DNA of 64,000 bases from Siphlonurus alternatus (taxonomy: Eukaryota; Arthropoda; Insecta; Ephemeroptera; Siphlonuridae): contig OX463781.1 in the NCBI GenBank assembly GCA_949825025.1, forward strand, positions 41,863,150-41,927,149, written 5' to 3'. Under the pieces are notes generated by a model that was not told the origin of the DNA, did not search any database, and saw only the letters and a program-made list of their open reading frames with translations. The translations under genes and the position numbers were made by a program. Position 1 is the stretch's first letter; every line of letters begins with the position of its first letter. Positions 12,086 through 23,785 of this stretch are shown here, piece by piece.

Positions 12086-12709
12086 GTGAGGAAACCGAAT
12101 CTGGCTCAAACCATAAGCGATTGAGTTTTAGAGTATTCTCGAAATTTTAAAATTTATTTCATTCGATTCCGTTTGACAGAAATTTCCTTTGACTCGCGTA
12201 GTAACTGAAGTCAATCGTTTAAAAAATAATTATAATAACTATTACAAATGGATCAAAATCAATGTGAAACGCAACTTTCATAATTACTATAATTATGTAT
12301 GCTTTGATATAGACCTTTTGACAGCAGCGGATATTTAGTTTCAGTTTGTTTTTCTTTCATGACCTTACTATAATAATTATAAACGTACAATTTTACATAT
12401 TTAATAAATTAAAGAAATTTTTCCAATCCTTTCTCTCAGCGTTTGAAGTAAGAAGTAACGTCGTGGCTAATTATTTTTTAGAGGAAATTTAAAGCAGATA
12501 TTCAAAACGAAAAAAAGTGGAATTCGAGACAAAAAAATTAAAAATTAGAAAAACAATGATTTAACTTCTTTTTCATTACAAAGTATTACAACAATTTCTT
12601 GTCTCTTATATCTTAAATTAGATAATAATTGTTCATTAAATGTGTTGAAGGTAAGGAAAAACAGAGACAATTATGCACAAAAGTGCATAAGGATAGGAGA
12701 TAGCGATTA

Positions 12710-12890
12710 TGCACCGGGCAGTAAATGCAGTTGTGACGTAAGCCACAGGTATGCACTAGTTATAGAAACCAATACGGTTTCGGTGCTAGTCGTGAGTCGC
12801 GGGGGTACGTGACGTCATCGCGCTCGTCATATCCTCCTCCCGCCTACCTCTGCCGCCGTGGCTGCCGCTAAAAAGAGAAGAAAAAAAAAA
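12710..12890. promoter_or_regulatory. GC-rich island with CRE sites and a CCAAT motif
   Basis: Contains TTGTGACGTAAG, the full TGACGTCA at 12810-12817, AAACCAATACGG and a GCCGCC-rich stretch beside a purine tract. The purine tract would be a strong acceptor on the minus strand, but the sequence after it is not convincingly coding. Promoter or enhancer is the better reading. Confidence 0.35.
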
Positions 12891-13017
12891 ACGAGGTCAC
12901 CAGCTGTTTTGCATATTATTTGCTAAAAGTAAATGTTTTTCACGTTTTTATTTAAAAGGTAGTTGTTTTTATTACGTAACATTGATATGTTTACATTTTT
13001 AAAAATGTAAATTATTA

Positions 13018-13987
13018 TAAAAATATTTATTTATTTATTTCCTCGTGTGGCTGTACATAATACAACATACTAACATAGAGGTACAAAAGTTTTTTCTTAA
13101 TCTAAATCTTACGTCTAGCTAGAAATTAAATTAATTTAAGTTTACATAAATATACATATTGCAGTAATTTAAACATGGAACAAAACAAAACAAAAATCTG
13201 TTAGTTATACATACGTGTAGTTTATTTTATAATAGTTTAGAAGTATTTGCTTGTATTTAGCATTGTCCTAGTGCAGAAATTTAAAAGTTAAATACTCCTT
13301 TACTGAGTAAAATTGATTAACAAGTAAAAACTTTTTGACTTCGTTTATAAATTTTAAGTTGCACTCAATACTTTTCATTGTTGTTGGCAGTTTATTGTAT
13401 ATATTTGTTAACGAGTAGTGGGGGGAATTAACATCTTTGGGGAGGTGGGGGTCATTTTTTATTCGTGTGTTATGGTTATGTACTGTGGCGTTTGTTTTAA
13501 ATAGATCAGGCTGCTTTCGTACAAATTTGCAGCACTCAAGTATATATATACAGGGCAGTGTTAGAATTTTTTGTTTAATAAATGTGGATTTGCAAGACTC
13601 CATTTTTTTAAGCTGGTATACAACTTTCAGTGCGCTTTTCTGAAGAGAGAACAATTTTTCAGCTTCCTTTGAACCTCCCCAGAGTATTATTGCATAACAT
13701 AGATGTGAATGAACATGGGCGTAATATAGTTGTTTGTTTACATTTTCTGATACCTTTTTGTTAATGTTTCTAAGTGCGTGTATACCTGATGCTATACTTT
13801 TTGCTTTTAAGTTAATATGAGCTCCCCAGTTTAGGTTTTCAGTAATTTTAACTCCCAAATAAGTTGTTTCCAGGCATTTTTGTATGTTTTTATTTTGTAT
13901 TGTTATTCTTGGGGTGTAATCATGTACTGCATTTTTGTGTGTGAATTGGATAAATGTAGTTTTTTGTGGATTTAATAGGAGTTTATT
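13018..13987 (-). mobile_element. 5'-truncated LINE (non-LTR retrotransposon) fragment
   Basis: Running on the minus strand, it holds the end of a reverse transcriptase frame (13268-13987), about 240 bases of 3' untranslated sequence, and an ATAAATAAATAAATA-type tail at 13020-13041. Truncation at the 5' side is the usual outcome of target-primed reverse transcription. The direct flanks of an insertion duplication could not be fixed because the surroundings are AT-rich. Confidence 0.85.
13268..13987 (-). pseudogene. Reverse transcriptase C-terminal part of a jockey/CR1-like LINE
   Basis: The frame is open from just inside a stop at 13988-13990 to the stop at 13268-13270, about 239 codons. It starts within the protein: LLLNPQKTTFIQF, then TYLGVKITENLNWGAHI (the YLG motif that follows the thumb of LINE reverse transcriptases), HVHSHLCYAIILWG, LQKSALKVVYQ and a C-terminal NHNTR segment. 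These features are typical of the region after the catalytic domain in jockey, CR1 and related LINEs. The catalytic YxDD box, the fingers and the endonuclease are missing, so it cannot be active. The remaining frame has no internal stop, so the insertion is not very old. There is no sign that the host uses it. Confidence 0.85.
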
Positions 13988-14525
13988 TTATTATATTTAT
14001 AAAATAATTGGGGGATTTATTAAAATATAAGTTAATATTTAAATATTCAAAGGGCTAACTTTTATACAATATAGTATGACAGTACCGCATTTTATTTCAT
14101 ATATGTACCATGCAGCACAAAACAGATCATTTGAAAGAGTTCAATATTAAAATACGTTGTGAAATTATTTTTGAATTATCCAATTGAGTTCAGTGTAATT
14201 TCCATTGAGAATTTCAACTCGCGTTTCATTTTCATTTCAATTTTTAATGAAGCCACAACTAACACAGCTTTGTTTTGTACCACAATTAATATCAACTTAT
14301 AACTTGACGATCATAATTTTAATTAATTACTCAACGATGAAAATTAATGAGATTGTATGCGTAATAAAATTTAATTGGTTTTATGTAGCAAATGTTGTGG
14401 AAGGGATATATAACATTATATTTTCATTATTTCGATATAAAAAAAAATATTATTTACGTAATTTACGCTCATCAAGGTTTTTAATAATACAACAATACAA
14501 AAATAATTAGGTAAAGTATTGAAAT

Positions 14526-14762
14526 AGTCAAATTAATTTGATATTCTTTCGGAAGTAGCCGGAAGTGTGAAGTTTGCGGTTCATATGTTTGTAATCCGAT
14601 TTTGAATCTTTATATACACTATATACAGAGTGTTTTGAAGTAGAAAAATTGACCTATATGGATGAAATTGTAACGCTGAAATACGACTAGGAGGACCAGA
14701 AACCTTACATTTCAGGCTATTTCCGGAAAGCTAGAATATAATGTAAATTAAATTTGACTGTA
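14526..14762. mobile_element. Hairpin element family C, copy 2
   Basis: Left end AGTCAAATTAATTTGATATTC then CGGAAGTAGCCGGAAGTGTGA; right end AAATTTGACTGTA. The internal ATTGTAACGCTGAAATACGA is shared with copy 1. Confidence 0.75.
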
Positions 14763-15499
14763 GTTGCTGATAATTGAGCATAAACAAAACAATTACTATA
14801 ACAAATACATGTCATGAGGAAAGTTGTGGACTAATTTTAAGAAATCTCAAAAGTTTTGTTTCATTTCTGATTGCCAAGTTTGATAAAAATCCTTTTGGTA
14901 CCATGCCAGTCAGGTCGTCAACTTTAACAAAATATGTATGCTTGGAAATTTATTGTGACCAAAATATATTAATTCTATGAAATCTATGGACAAAAAAAAT
15001 CACAAAAAAGGAGAAGAATGGAACGAAGGAAAATGTTTCAAATTATCTACGTTCTACGAAAATGGTGAAGTTGGATATAATTTTCTTTTGCTTGGATGGA
15101 GTTGACGATTATTAAAGAAAACTCAATAGAGTTTTACCAAGTTAATCAGAAAGATAGTAAGACAATACAGTATTTTAAATATATATGATATCTTTCTTCC
15201 ATAACTCCTGCATGTAGAATGTATTGCAGAGTGCTGCAGTGTACGGATGTTACAAAGGTTGCATAACTACAAGACGTGCAGGAGCCTGTTTTTAATGAAA
15301 TTAAAAATTTGGTATACCCATGAATTTTGATTTTTTTTTTCTTGAATAAACAAATAAGCAAATAATGTATATATAAAAAAATCTTAAAATTTAAAACTCA
15401 ATATAGAACTTTAGATATTTACTTTTAAAATTGTTCACCCAACTTGTCCATCTGGTCATACTCGCCTGGAATTTAGGCAACTTGTTCTGCACAAAAAAA

Positions 15500-15795
15500 T
15501 CTTCCTTCACCCTATAGTTGAAAATCTACGTGATCTTCAAAATAATTACCCTTCACGTCTAAACCTAATCTTATTACGTTTTTTTTCCTCAAAAATACAA
15601 TATTTCTTCCTGAGAATGAAATGGAAACAAAATTTATAATATATTATGTTCAATAATCTCGTCTCTATATTTTTTTCCTCAAATTGTTCAAAATAGGAGG
15701 AATAAAACTAGAAAAGACTAGAAGAGGTGAATAAAAAGATGAATTTTATTTCAACTCAGGCGAAGTGAAGTAAATACTTTGGGTTGGCACTTTTG
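15500..15795 (+). repeat. Dispersed repeat Q, copy 2 (uninterrupted)
   Basis: Reads CACCCTATAGTTGAAAATC, later GTCTAAACCTAATCTTATTA, then CTCAAAAATACAATATTTC, TCTCGTCT and TTTATTTCAACTCAGGCG. It shows the empty target for the hairpins found inside copies 1 and 3. Outer limits are approximate. Confidence 0.6.
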
Positions 15796-15999
15796 GTTTG
15801 AGTATTCAAGAATTAATATGTTTATATTATAATTTACACAACATTTTTAGACTAAACCTTTGAAACATTTCGTTCTCCAATTCCATCACTGTCTTTTTTT
15901 TTTTTTTTTGTGTGTCTACTTTGATCATATTAAATTTCTATGTTCACATATTTTGTTAAAAACAAACGAGTTGGGATTGAACCAGAAAAACAAAATGCT

Positions 16000-16119
16000 G
16001 TTTGACAAAGCGAGGAGTAGGAAAGATGGAAGGAAAGGAGACGGTATGAAGGAGGGGGCGTGGCAACGTCTGAGCGACAAGTGTCTCTTGATGACGTCAC
16101 TCTCATTTTTAATCTTGCC
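16000..16119. promoter_or_regulatory. GC-richer island with a CRE site next to the gap
   Basis: Purine-rich sequence followed by GGGGGCGTGGCAACGTC and TGACGTCA at 16092-16099. The island is cut off by the run of N, so its true extent is unknown. Confidence 0.25.
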
Positions 16120-16319
16120 NNNNNNNNNNNNNNNNNNNNNNNNNNNNNNNNNNNNNNNNNNNNNNNNNNNNNNNNNNNNNNNNNNNNNNNNNNNNNNNNN
16201 NNNNNNNNNNNNNNNNNNNNNNNNNNNNNNNNNNNNNNNNNNNNNNNNNNNNNNNNNNNNNNNNNNNNNNNNNNNNNNNNNNNNNNNNNNNNNNNNNNNN
16301 NNNNNNNNNNNNNNNNNNN
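16120..16319. other. Assembly gap, exactly 200 N
   Basis: The bases are all N. A round 200 usually marks a gap of unknown length, so distances across this point may be wrong. Reading frames spanning it are artefacts. Confidence 0.98.
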
Positions 16320-16482
16320 GCAAGATAAGAAAGTTTAAAAAATATAATGTTATTAATCATGTGTAAATTATATAGTGGCTTGACCTATTGCTTCATAATC
16401 AGAGTTTTCATCTTATTATTATTATTATTTTTTTTTTTTGTATTGATAAAAGATAAAAGGTTCGTTGTTTCATTTTAACTAA

Positions 16483-16678
16483 AAAGGTGAATTTAAATCA
16501 ATGCGATTGCTATGAAGTTGTATCATGTTTCAATCAAATTCGCCGCATTGCAATTACAACGATATCATGCATTAAATTTCGATGCTCTTTTTAATTACCA
16601 AAAAAATGGAAGTTACAGCAAATGCGCATTATTTGCATCGCGTGGTGAAAATGATTCATGATGTAAATCCGCCTTTAA
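16483..16678. mobile_element. Hairpin element family H, copy 1 (degraded)
   Basis: The right half is clear: TTCGCCGCATTGCAATTA, CGATGCTCTTTTTAATTACC, ATGCGCATTATT and an end AAATCCGCCTTTAA. The left half (AAGGTGAATTTAAATCAATG) is a diverged version of the family start AAGGCGGATTCAGATGGCG. Confidence 0.6.
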
Positions 16679-17186
16679 TCATATTGTATTTTTTTTTTCA
16701 GGGTTACACTTAAATATAAAGGTTAGATTTTAAACTTGAAATTATTTTAATTAAAGGTTATTTACAATCTTGTACTGCACCACATGCTATCATTAAATAT
16801 ATTTTTTATGAATCTAAAGGTTTTTTTTAAAGACCTGATTTTATTTTTAACATTTATGTTATCAATATTGATTTATTAGAGTGTATACGTTTTCGGGTAT
16901 AGATATATATTATAGACGCAATTAAATTTTATTGGTTCATGTTATTTGTGTATAGGCTACTGTACCAATATAACACTTTATGGTTTTATAACATGTTTTC
17001 TACGTCTAGCTTTTACGTAGGTTGCTTATATTATAGGTAGGTCTAAGATATATATTGAAAGTATTACGACACCACGATTTTTCTTATTAGAAAATGATTT
17101 GAATTTCTACATTTGGACCTTCTCTCATTTTCTTTCATAATTGCTTCGTCTGGAATAATGAGCTATCTCCCTCCAAGGATATTACA

Positions 17187-17741
17187 CTCAAATTGATATG
17201 ATATTTTCACCGTAAGTGTAAGGTTTCCGACCTTTATATTCGTATTTCATGCAGTAATATTGTAAATTCACACAGGTCAGTACTTCTACTTCAAACTTCT
17301 CTATAAAATTTTAAGGTAGAGATAACGCCGATTAGCTGTTCAACGTACTCCCTTTTGATTAACATGTAAATCTTAGCAAATTGACAAAAATTCTGATTTT
17401 TTTTTTCAGATGCAGAAAGCCATAAAAAAAATCAAAACAATTTAACAAGCTATTTTTTTTATTAATTTTTTTTAATTGTCAGCATATATAGAGCTTTCCC
17501 ATGGAGAGACAAACTAAAAACTTAATTATAAAAATCAGCTCGTTAAATTGTTTTAAAGCATTTTCTACGGCCTTTAGGCACTAATATCTGCCTCTCAAAA
17601 AATTTTCAGATTTTTTGTGATTTTGCTATAGGTTTACATGTTAATCAAAGGGGAGTACGTCGAACAGCTGATTGACGTTACCTCTACCTTAAAACTGAAT
17701 TAAAAATAGAATAGCTACAAAAGTCACACCTTAGGCACTTC
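17187..17741. mobile_element. Hairpin element family C, copy 3, split and truncated
   Basis: The left part at 17187-17310 has CACTCAAATTGATATGATATT, AAGTGTAAGGTTTCC and TATTCGTATTTCA. A complete family B element follows at 17311-17692. The C sequence then resumes (AACTGAATTAAAAATAG... CACTTCC) to 17741, where family D begins. The right terminus of C is missing. Confidence 0.6.
17311..17692. mobile_element. Hairpin element family B, copy 2 (complete)
   Basis: Ends TTAAGGTAGAGATAACG and CGTTACCTCTACCTTAA are inverted repeats on TTAA. Long arms include GTCGAACAGCTG-type and TTAACATGTAAATCTTAGC segments, and the loop holds CTTTCCCATGGAGAGAC. The loop is inverted relative to copies 1 and 3. It lies inside a family C element. 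Confidence 0.85.
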
Positions 17742-18217
17742 CAATGGGCTTACGGGGTGTAATTTTTTTACTGGCTCAATCAAAAGAGGAGGTCGAAAAA
17801 TATCCCTTAGATTTTTTTGCGATTTTTTTTAGCACTGTATCATACCTAAAATGGAGATTAAAAATGTCTCTTGACCTGGAGGCTCCATTCGCAATGCCTA
17901 TGACGTCATTACATTCTTTGGGTCAACTATATAATGCTTCTAAACAAACACGTTGCTATGGAAACAAATGATAATTTTTAATAAACAAGCAACAATGCAA
18001 TAATTTTTTACAAGTGTTATATAGTTGAACGAAAGAATGTAATGACGTCATAGGCGTTGCGGGTTGCGGTTGGAGCCTCAAGGTCAAGAGACATTTTTAA
18101 TCTCCATTTTAGGTATGATGCAGTGCTAAAAAAAAATCGAAAAAAAATCTAAGAGATATTTTTCGACCTCCTCTTTTGATTGAGCCAATAAAAAAATTAC
18201 ACCCCGTAAGCCCATTG
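17742..18217. mobile_element. Hairpin element family D
   Basis: Near-complete inverted halves: CAATGGGCTTACGGGGTGTA at the left and TACACCCCGTAAGCCCATTG at the right, with long inner matches such as AATCAAAAGAGGAGGTCGAA and AATGGAGATTAAAAATGTCT. Each arm has one TGACGTCA (17901 and 18043). A 76-codon frame inside is a by-product of the arms. It abuts a truncated family C copy. Confidence 0.85.
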
Positions 18218-18331
18218 TATTACTCTGCTGATGAAAAACCCAGCTCATTGCTGCATACGATTAAAGTATTATGGAGACAGATTCCGAAATTTGAGACCTC
18301 GATTAAAAAGTGCTTAGTATTGAAATGATAT

Positions 18332-18715
18332 TGTCACGGAGCGGCTGGTTGCACCACTCCGTGTGTATCTTGAACGGGATCTTCCCGTGGATGGGAACAA
18401 GGATGCAGACTCGATGATTTTGTGGATCCACTTTAATTAATTAATATAGTAATACATGCGACCGAGCCCGGCAGGGCCGGCCGCAAGGAGTACAATAATT
18501 ATAAGTATTTGTATTCTTTCAGAGAACCCAGTGACCAAGTCACGGGGCGGCTTATATAACTCCCAAACGTGAAGTGTCAGCAATACCTGCAGGCCATTGC
18601 ACTGCCATGCTGATGCGGCGTCTAGACGCATCAGCATTGCGTGCATAACCACAGAGCTGCACTTCCGCGTTACTTAATAAATTACTATTATTTTTAACTA
18701 AACCGCCACGTGACA
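18332..18715 (+). mobile_element. Probable solo LTR of a retrotransposon
   Basis: The segment begins TGTCACGGAGCGGC and ends CGCCACGTGACA, so it has the TG...CA ends of long terminal repeats. ATAT stands on both sides (18328-18331 and 18716-18719), which would fit a 4-base target duplication. It contains a TATA-like TTATATAAC near 18551 and a polyadenylation-like AATAAA near 18677, both expected in an LTR. TGTCACG starts are common in insect gypsy-type LTRs. No internal retrovirus-like coding region or second LTR is present, so recombination between LTRs would have removed it. Orientation is inferred from the TATA and AATAAA order. A stem-loop (GCTGATGCG against CGCATCAGC) lies near 18608-18634. 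Confidence 0.6.
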
Positions 18716-18766
18716 ATATGTAGATTTGTTATTAATGAAAATGAATGAAAACTGAGAAGTTATAGA

Positions 18767-19095
18767 ATGGACAACATACATGAACAAAATTTATTGCAGA
18801 AATGAATAGATGGTACCAAATTATGATACTCTGAATTTTTTCAGATTTCTTTGAAACCCGGAACTATTTTTAAATAATTATTGAAAGTCCTGTGATTTCA
18901 GTTGGCACCCCTGCAGCCTTAATAAAAAGGATAGAGACTGGACGCCTATTGACGCCTCCAGGGGGCGTGGCCGCACTTTCAATAATTATTTAAAAATAGT
19001 TCTGGGTCTCAAAAAATCTGAAAGAATTCAGAGTAGCATAATTTGGTACCCTCTATTCATTTCTGCAATAAAAAAATTTCATGTATGTTGTCCAT
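18767..19095. mobile_element. Hairpin element family E, copy 1
   Basis: Ends ATGGACAACATACATGAA and TTCATGTATGTTGTCCAT are inverted repeats. Inner arms carry TTGCAGAAATGAATAGA and AATAATTATTTAAAAATAGT. The middle reads GGACGCCTATTGACGCCTCC and GGGGGCGTGGCC. A second copy with the same middle lies at 53102-53437. Confidence 0.8.
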
Positions 19096-21290
19096 TGCCA
19101 TGAAGTGAAAAAAAAATATATATATAATATATTATATTCTGTGCTGTATGGTACCAGGGAACAGAGTGTTTCCTGATGGTATATTAAGTTTTCTGTTCCT
19201 AAATATTCTTCAACATATATTGCCTAGTTTTTTTCCGATGTCTGCATAATAAGTTGTGATAAATTTGCGAAGTTTTGTCAATTTACAGATATTAAGTTAG
19301 AATGTGTTTGAAATGTGTTTTTTTTTCAATTAATTCTTTTGTTAAATTGAATAATGTTTTAAATTTATAAATATAAAAAAAAATCGATCACAATAAACAA
19401 TAAAGTAAGAAGAAATAAGTAAATAAAAAAAAGTGCACAAAAGTTTAGATTTTCTTCCCTGTATTATATTTCAGCTCCTGGTGTTGAATTTGATTGAAAT
19501 TGATAGAATTTATTGTCCATAACGTCGCATGTTCACCCCTGACCGCTAGACCACCCGTCTGACAAAGGACATATCACTAGCTTTGTAGCTCGAACAAGTC
19601 AATAACAAGACAATAAAAAAAGTCTATCAAAATAAAACTTTTGCACAGTTTTTACTGACGACTTTTTTATTTATTTTTTTTTAGACAGAAGTCTGAAATT
19701 AAATGACATTTGAAATTTTTAAAACTTTACATAAAATATCAAATAACATCTGAACTTTTGAAAACTGAACTTAACACTTCTGTTGTAGATTTTTCAATTA
19801 TTTACGTCAGTTGGATATTTTTTTTATATATGAATTTAAAAGTTATATAGTGTAAAGTACTGTAAAGTATAACAAAGAGAAACTACATTTTTATTCAATT
19901 TTATTGGAGTAAAATGGTTTTCTATGTTAAATAAAATTACAATTTATTTTTTATTTACTCTCGTTTTTAAATTTAAAAACAATATAATTTTAATAAGTAT
20001 GCCATGATAAAAATACAGAACTTATATTAAATTTATTTAACTTTGTAAAAACATATAAATTAATTATTGAATAAAAAGGTTTTATTTTACCTTCAAACTC
20101 TTACTGATGATTTATTTATTAAAAACTTGAGTATATTTTTTTAACAAAGTTTTATTATTTTATGCAAACTGCATGTTTGGTAAAATATAAAATAATTTAT
20201 TAAAGTGAATTCTACTTACAAAAGAGATTATAAGTTCATATATATATGAATGTATAATTTTATACAAGGAAACTTTACAGCCAGGAAAAAGCTATAATAC
20301 TAAGGAAGCAATCTGGACCACAGTCTCATCTCGCGAGTCTGTTTACTTGATTGCTTTGCATGCAATTTCAGAGAGAGAACTTTTTTTTACCTAGCATCTG
20401 ATGAATAGACTAGGAAAGAGGAGTTTCTATATACTTGGAAAATTGAAAACTTACAACATCTTTACTGTATGAAATATATATTTTTTTTTAACAATATGTT
20501 GTAAATGTGCAATATATTATTCAATATTTTAATATTGAATTGCAGTTTCAATATTATTCATATATATATTGAATATATATTTCATAACATGCCCATGTCT
20601 AAAAAAAGTGTTTGTGTATTATATATTCTACTGTATATAATGTACTTTAGCCTAAACATTTTGAATCCCATTTGTCACTAGATTTAGTAAATACTAAAAA
20701 AAAAAAAAAAAAAAAATCGAAACTTAATATAATATATATGTGTGCGAACAAAACTCTGCTATATTTTTAATAAAATTATATAAAGTAATTATGTGCATTT
20801 TTTAATTGAAATTTAATAAAAAAATTATAGCATTATTGCAAATGTGATTTATAAATAATATTGTTGATACAATATGATATCCTGGTACAGCATGATACAT
20901 ATATTTCGAATATTTATATCTTTTTTTCAGACCCTATGGTTATAATTTATCATCGGGCATAAAATTGTTTCAAGACTTTTATATATATTATATATTTACA
21001 ATAGCACTAGAAAAGAAAACATGAAAACGAATTGTGTTTCATGCAAATTTTTGTTTAATTTATTTTTATAACATTGTAATATCAAATTTATTACTACATA
21101 ACTAAAAGTCTAACATCGTGTGCTTAAAAATTAAATAATTTGCATTTAAACACGGCTTATTGATATTTTATATAGTGTACATTAGCATGAAAGTGTTTGA
21201 TGCAACATTTCAGAGTTTTGGTTTGCGGCGGTTTGTGTCGTGTTCTGCAGTGATGTGGTGGGATAGATCGTTACTTTAGCCAGTGAGCAG
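19096..21290. other. AT-rich stretch, no supported gene
   Basis: Two kilobases of very AT-rich DNA with an A tract at about 20698-20717. No inverted repeat ends, exons or long frames found. Confidence 0.5.
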
Positions 21291-21293
21291 CGC

Positions 21294-21415
<122 letters not shown>

Positions 21416-21565
21416 TCTCACATATTGCCTCCAACTATTTTATCTCCCGAGAGAGCGATACTAGAGGACGTTACATCACGTACAAGATGAAGTGAACGAT
21501 CGAGTAGCACTCTCTATAAGTCCAGTGGACCACCGTGTCTACGTCATATAAAAATTTCTAGCTTT

Positions 21566-21897
21566 CGTCTAGGCGCGGATCCAGAATCAAAAGGGGGCTG
21601 TTTCCATAAGATCAATGTTAGGGGACTTAAAACTCACCATCAATAGGTGGCATACAAATTTTGAAGCGAATCTGTCTTATCAGTTTTGTGAAAATTGAGG
21701 TAGAAGTTTAACATTGGCCTTATGGACGAAAACCGGAAATGGAGCTGTTATATGAAAACTGCAAGACTGAATTTGCTCAAACCATAAGCGATTAAGTTTT
21801 AGAACATTCTCGGTTTTTTAAAATTTATTTCATTTGATTCGTTTGCAGGGAAATATTCTTTGACTCTACAGCAATAACTGAGATTAATCGTTAATAT
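21566..21897 (+). repeat. Dispersed repeat R, copy 2
   Basis: Starts CTAGGCGCGGATCCAGAATC and continues with the segments shared with 11733-12213. It lacks the two insertions seen there and so shows the ancestral state. Confidence 0.65.
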
Positions 21898-23480
21898 AAA
21901 ATATATTATAAAGCATCATTGAAATAATTATTAATAAATGTGCCTGTAGGTTTTATTGCTTGCATCACTCATGTTTTACAAGCTGCATAATTATTGTAAT
22001 AAGACTGTATATACAAACAAGCCAATAATATATATATATTTTTACTCTAGTTTATAATGGTTTTTATAACATCATTAAATTAAAAACATGCATAAAACAT
22101 TAAAAGAGTGGGGGGGGGGATTTAAATTCATAATTTTATATTTTCGTATCTTCAAATCCAATTGTTTTTACCTCAGTAACTAAAGTCCGTTGATAAAAAG
22201 TAAGAGGTCCTTAATGAGGTTTTCCACAGTTCCCTCAGTCTTACCTCAACAAATTTAATGTTAATACGCGTAACAGGCCGTGCGGCCACCATTCTTTCCC
22301 CTACTTATCGTTACACATTTAAAGTGCATCTTTGCAAAAAAAAAAAAAAAAAACAAAAAAACAAAAAAACAAGCATGTCTTAATTCCTTGGGAAAAGTTG
22401 ACACTTCATTTTACGAGGACTAAATTTTGTCGTGGCAACGTTTTATAAACATTTGGACATTTGGTGCTTCCCTGCGGACGTTTATTTATTGATTTCAAAT
22501 TCAAAATTTATCAAAATAAAAATGAAACTGTTCACCTCCACTAAGCACGTAGCATTTCCTTATATACAAGTTCAATGTGCTGTCAACTTTTAAACCCTTG
22601 AGACTTAAGTGCTTTCTTACCTCCTAAAAGTATTAAAATGTATATACCTTTTTTTCCCTCTACAGTTTGCGAGGAAATATAAGCGCGGTTGTAAAATACA
22701 ATATTTTCCTGTATTATCCTTTTTAATTATTGTTACATAACATATATTTCATAAAATATAAATATTGATACAATGGGGATATCATAAAGAGTGAAATGTA
22801 ATGTGTATTTTTCAATAAACTAATAAATTAGTTTTTTTTTATTGTCATGTTGCATGTTCATAGAAAACCTCATAATTTTTGCAATCAATGCAATGCTAAT
22901 TAATTTTCCAGCTTCCTGTAGTACATCATCATGTTATTTGTTATTTGTTTATGAAAGCTCATTTATGCAATCATTAAAATTATAATGAATTTTATCAAAA
23001 AGCAAGTTAATATATATACGAGCCTGTGGTATCAAATATGCAGGTCATCATTAGTAATATTTATTTATATTAGTTTATTTATTGGTTCTGTTTGGTTTTT
23101 ATCGACTGAATATAAAATTGAAATCAGCTGAGACTCTGTTTAATAAGCTCCTGCTGAAGAATGCATACAGCCCTTGCTTACAAGAAAGAGAGTACCCTAA
23201 ATTTATCTGGCTGGGTGAAATGATGGTTGATAGAATGGGAAGGGGTAGCGATGACTCCGATGCCCTCTGACACCCATTGACGAGTATTGTGTATATAAAG
23301 AGGATAAAGGATTAAAAAATTATAATATATATTACCTATTGTTTTGAGACTTTCACTTCAATGTGCGACGTACCTGTTTATAATTTCATATTGGTGTGTA
23401 GCAAGCCTCAATCCTGCTGTTGGTCACGTTGATCTTTACCCACGTGACTTTGGTGGGAGAGTAACTCAGAATGTTCCAAG
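21898..23480. other. AT-rich stretch, no supported gene
   Basis: Contains a G run at about 22112-22120 and A tracts near 22336-22370. A 62-codon frame at 23082-23270 has no supporting splice or start context. Confidence 0.5.
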
Positions 23481-23598
23481 TGTCGTCAGTCCTTAGCAGT
23501 CATTGTGAGGAGACGATCTGCATTCCAAATTTTTAACAACGTAAGATCTTCATGGAAAGAATACCTTAGCATGCCAGCAAAGGAAAAACAGGGTTGTA

Positions 23599-23785
23599 GG
23601 AAAACTCGGAGCCGGAAAACTCGGAGCCGGAAAACTCGGAGCCGCGTCTGCACGCTAGGAAAACTCGGAGCACGGAAAACTCGGAGCCGGAAAACTCGGA
23701 GCACGGAAAACTCGGAGCCGGAAAACTCGGAGCACGGAAAACTCGGAGCACGGAAAACTCGGAGCCCCGCTAGGAAAACTCGGAG
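23599..23785 (+). repeat. Tandem array of GGAAAACTCGGAGC units, left arm
   Basis: Eleven copies of the 14-base core, separated by C, AC or longer spacers; GCGTCTGCACGCTA after the third unit and CCCGCTA after the tenth. The translation looks like a basic repeat protein (RKTRS repeated), but all frames are open for the same trivial reason. Confidence 0.9.

Larger units (their letters stand above)
11733..12213 (+). repeat. Dispersed repeat R, copy 1, with two insertions
   Basis: Matches 21566-21897 along its length, for example AACTCACCATCAATAG, GAGGTAGAAGTTTAACAT, AAACCATAAGCGATT and TAAAATTTATTTCATT. Two extra blocks are present here and absent there: a 36-base palindromic block at 11830-11865 and a family A hairpin at 11944-12085. 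No coding capacity recognised. Confidence 0.65.

Noticed and set aside
12826..12880. Minus-strand acceptor followed by a 20-base mini exon
   Set aside because: The polypyrimidine tract is strong, but the sequence after it is not open for long in any frame that looks coding.
14205..14510. 101-codon forward frame
   Set aside because: Amino acid mix (I, N, K, F, Y) is that of random AT-rich DNA; no splice or start context.
15860..16366. Frames crossing 16120-16319
   Set aside because: They run through the 200-N gap and have no evidence.
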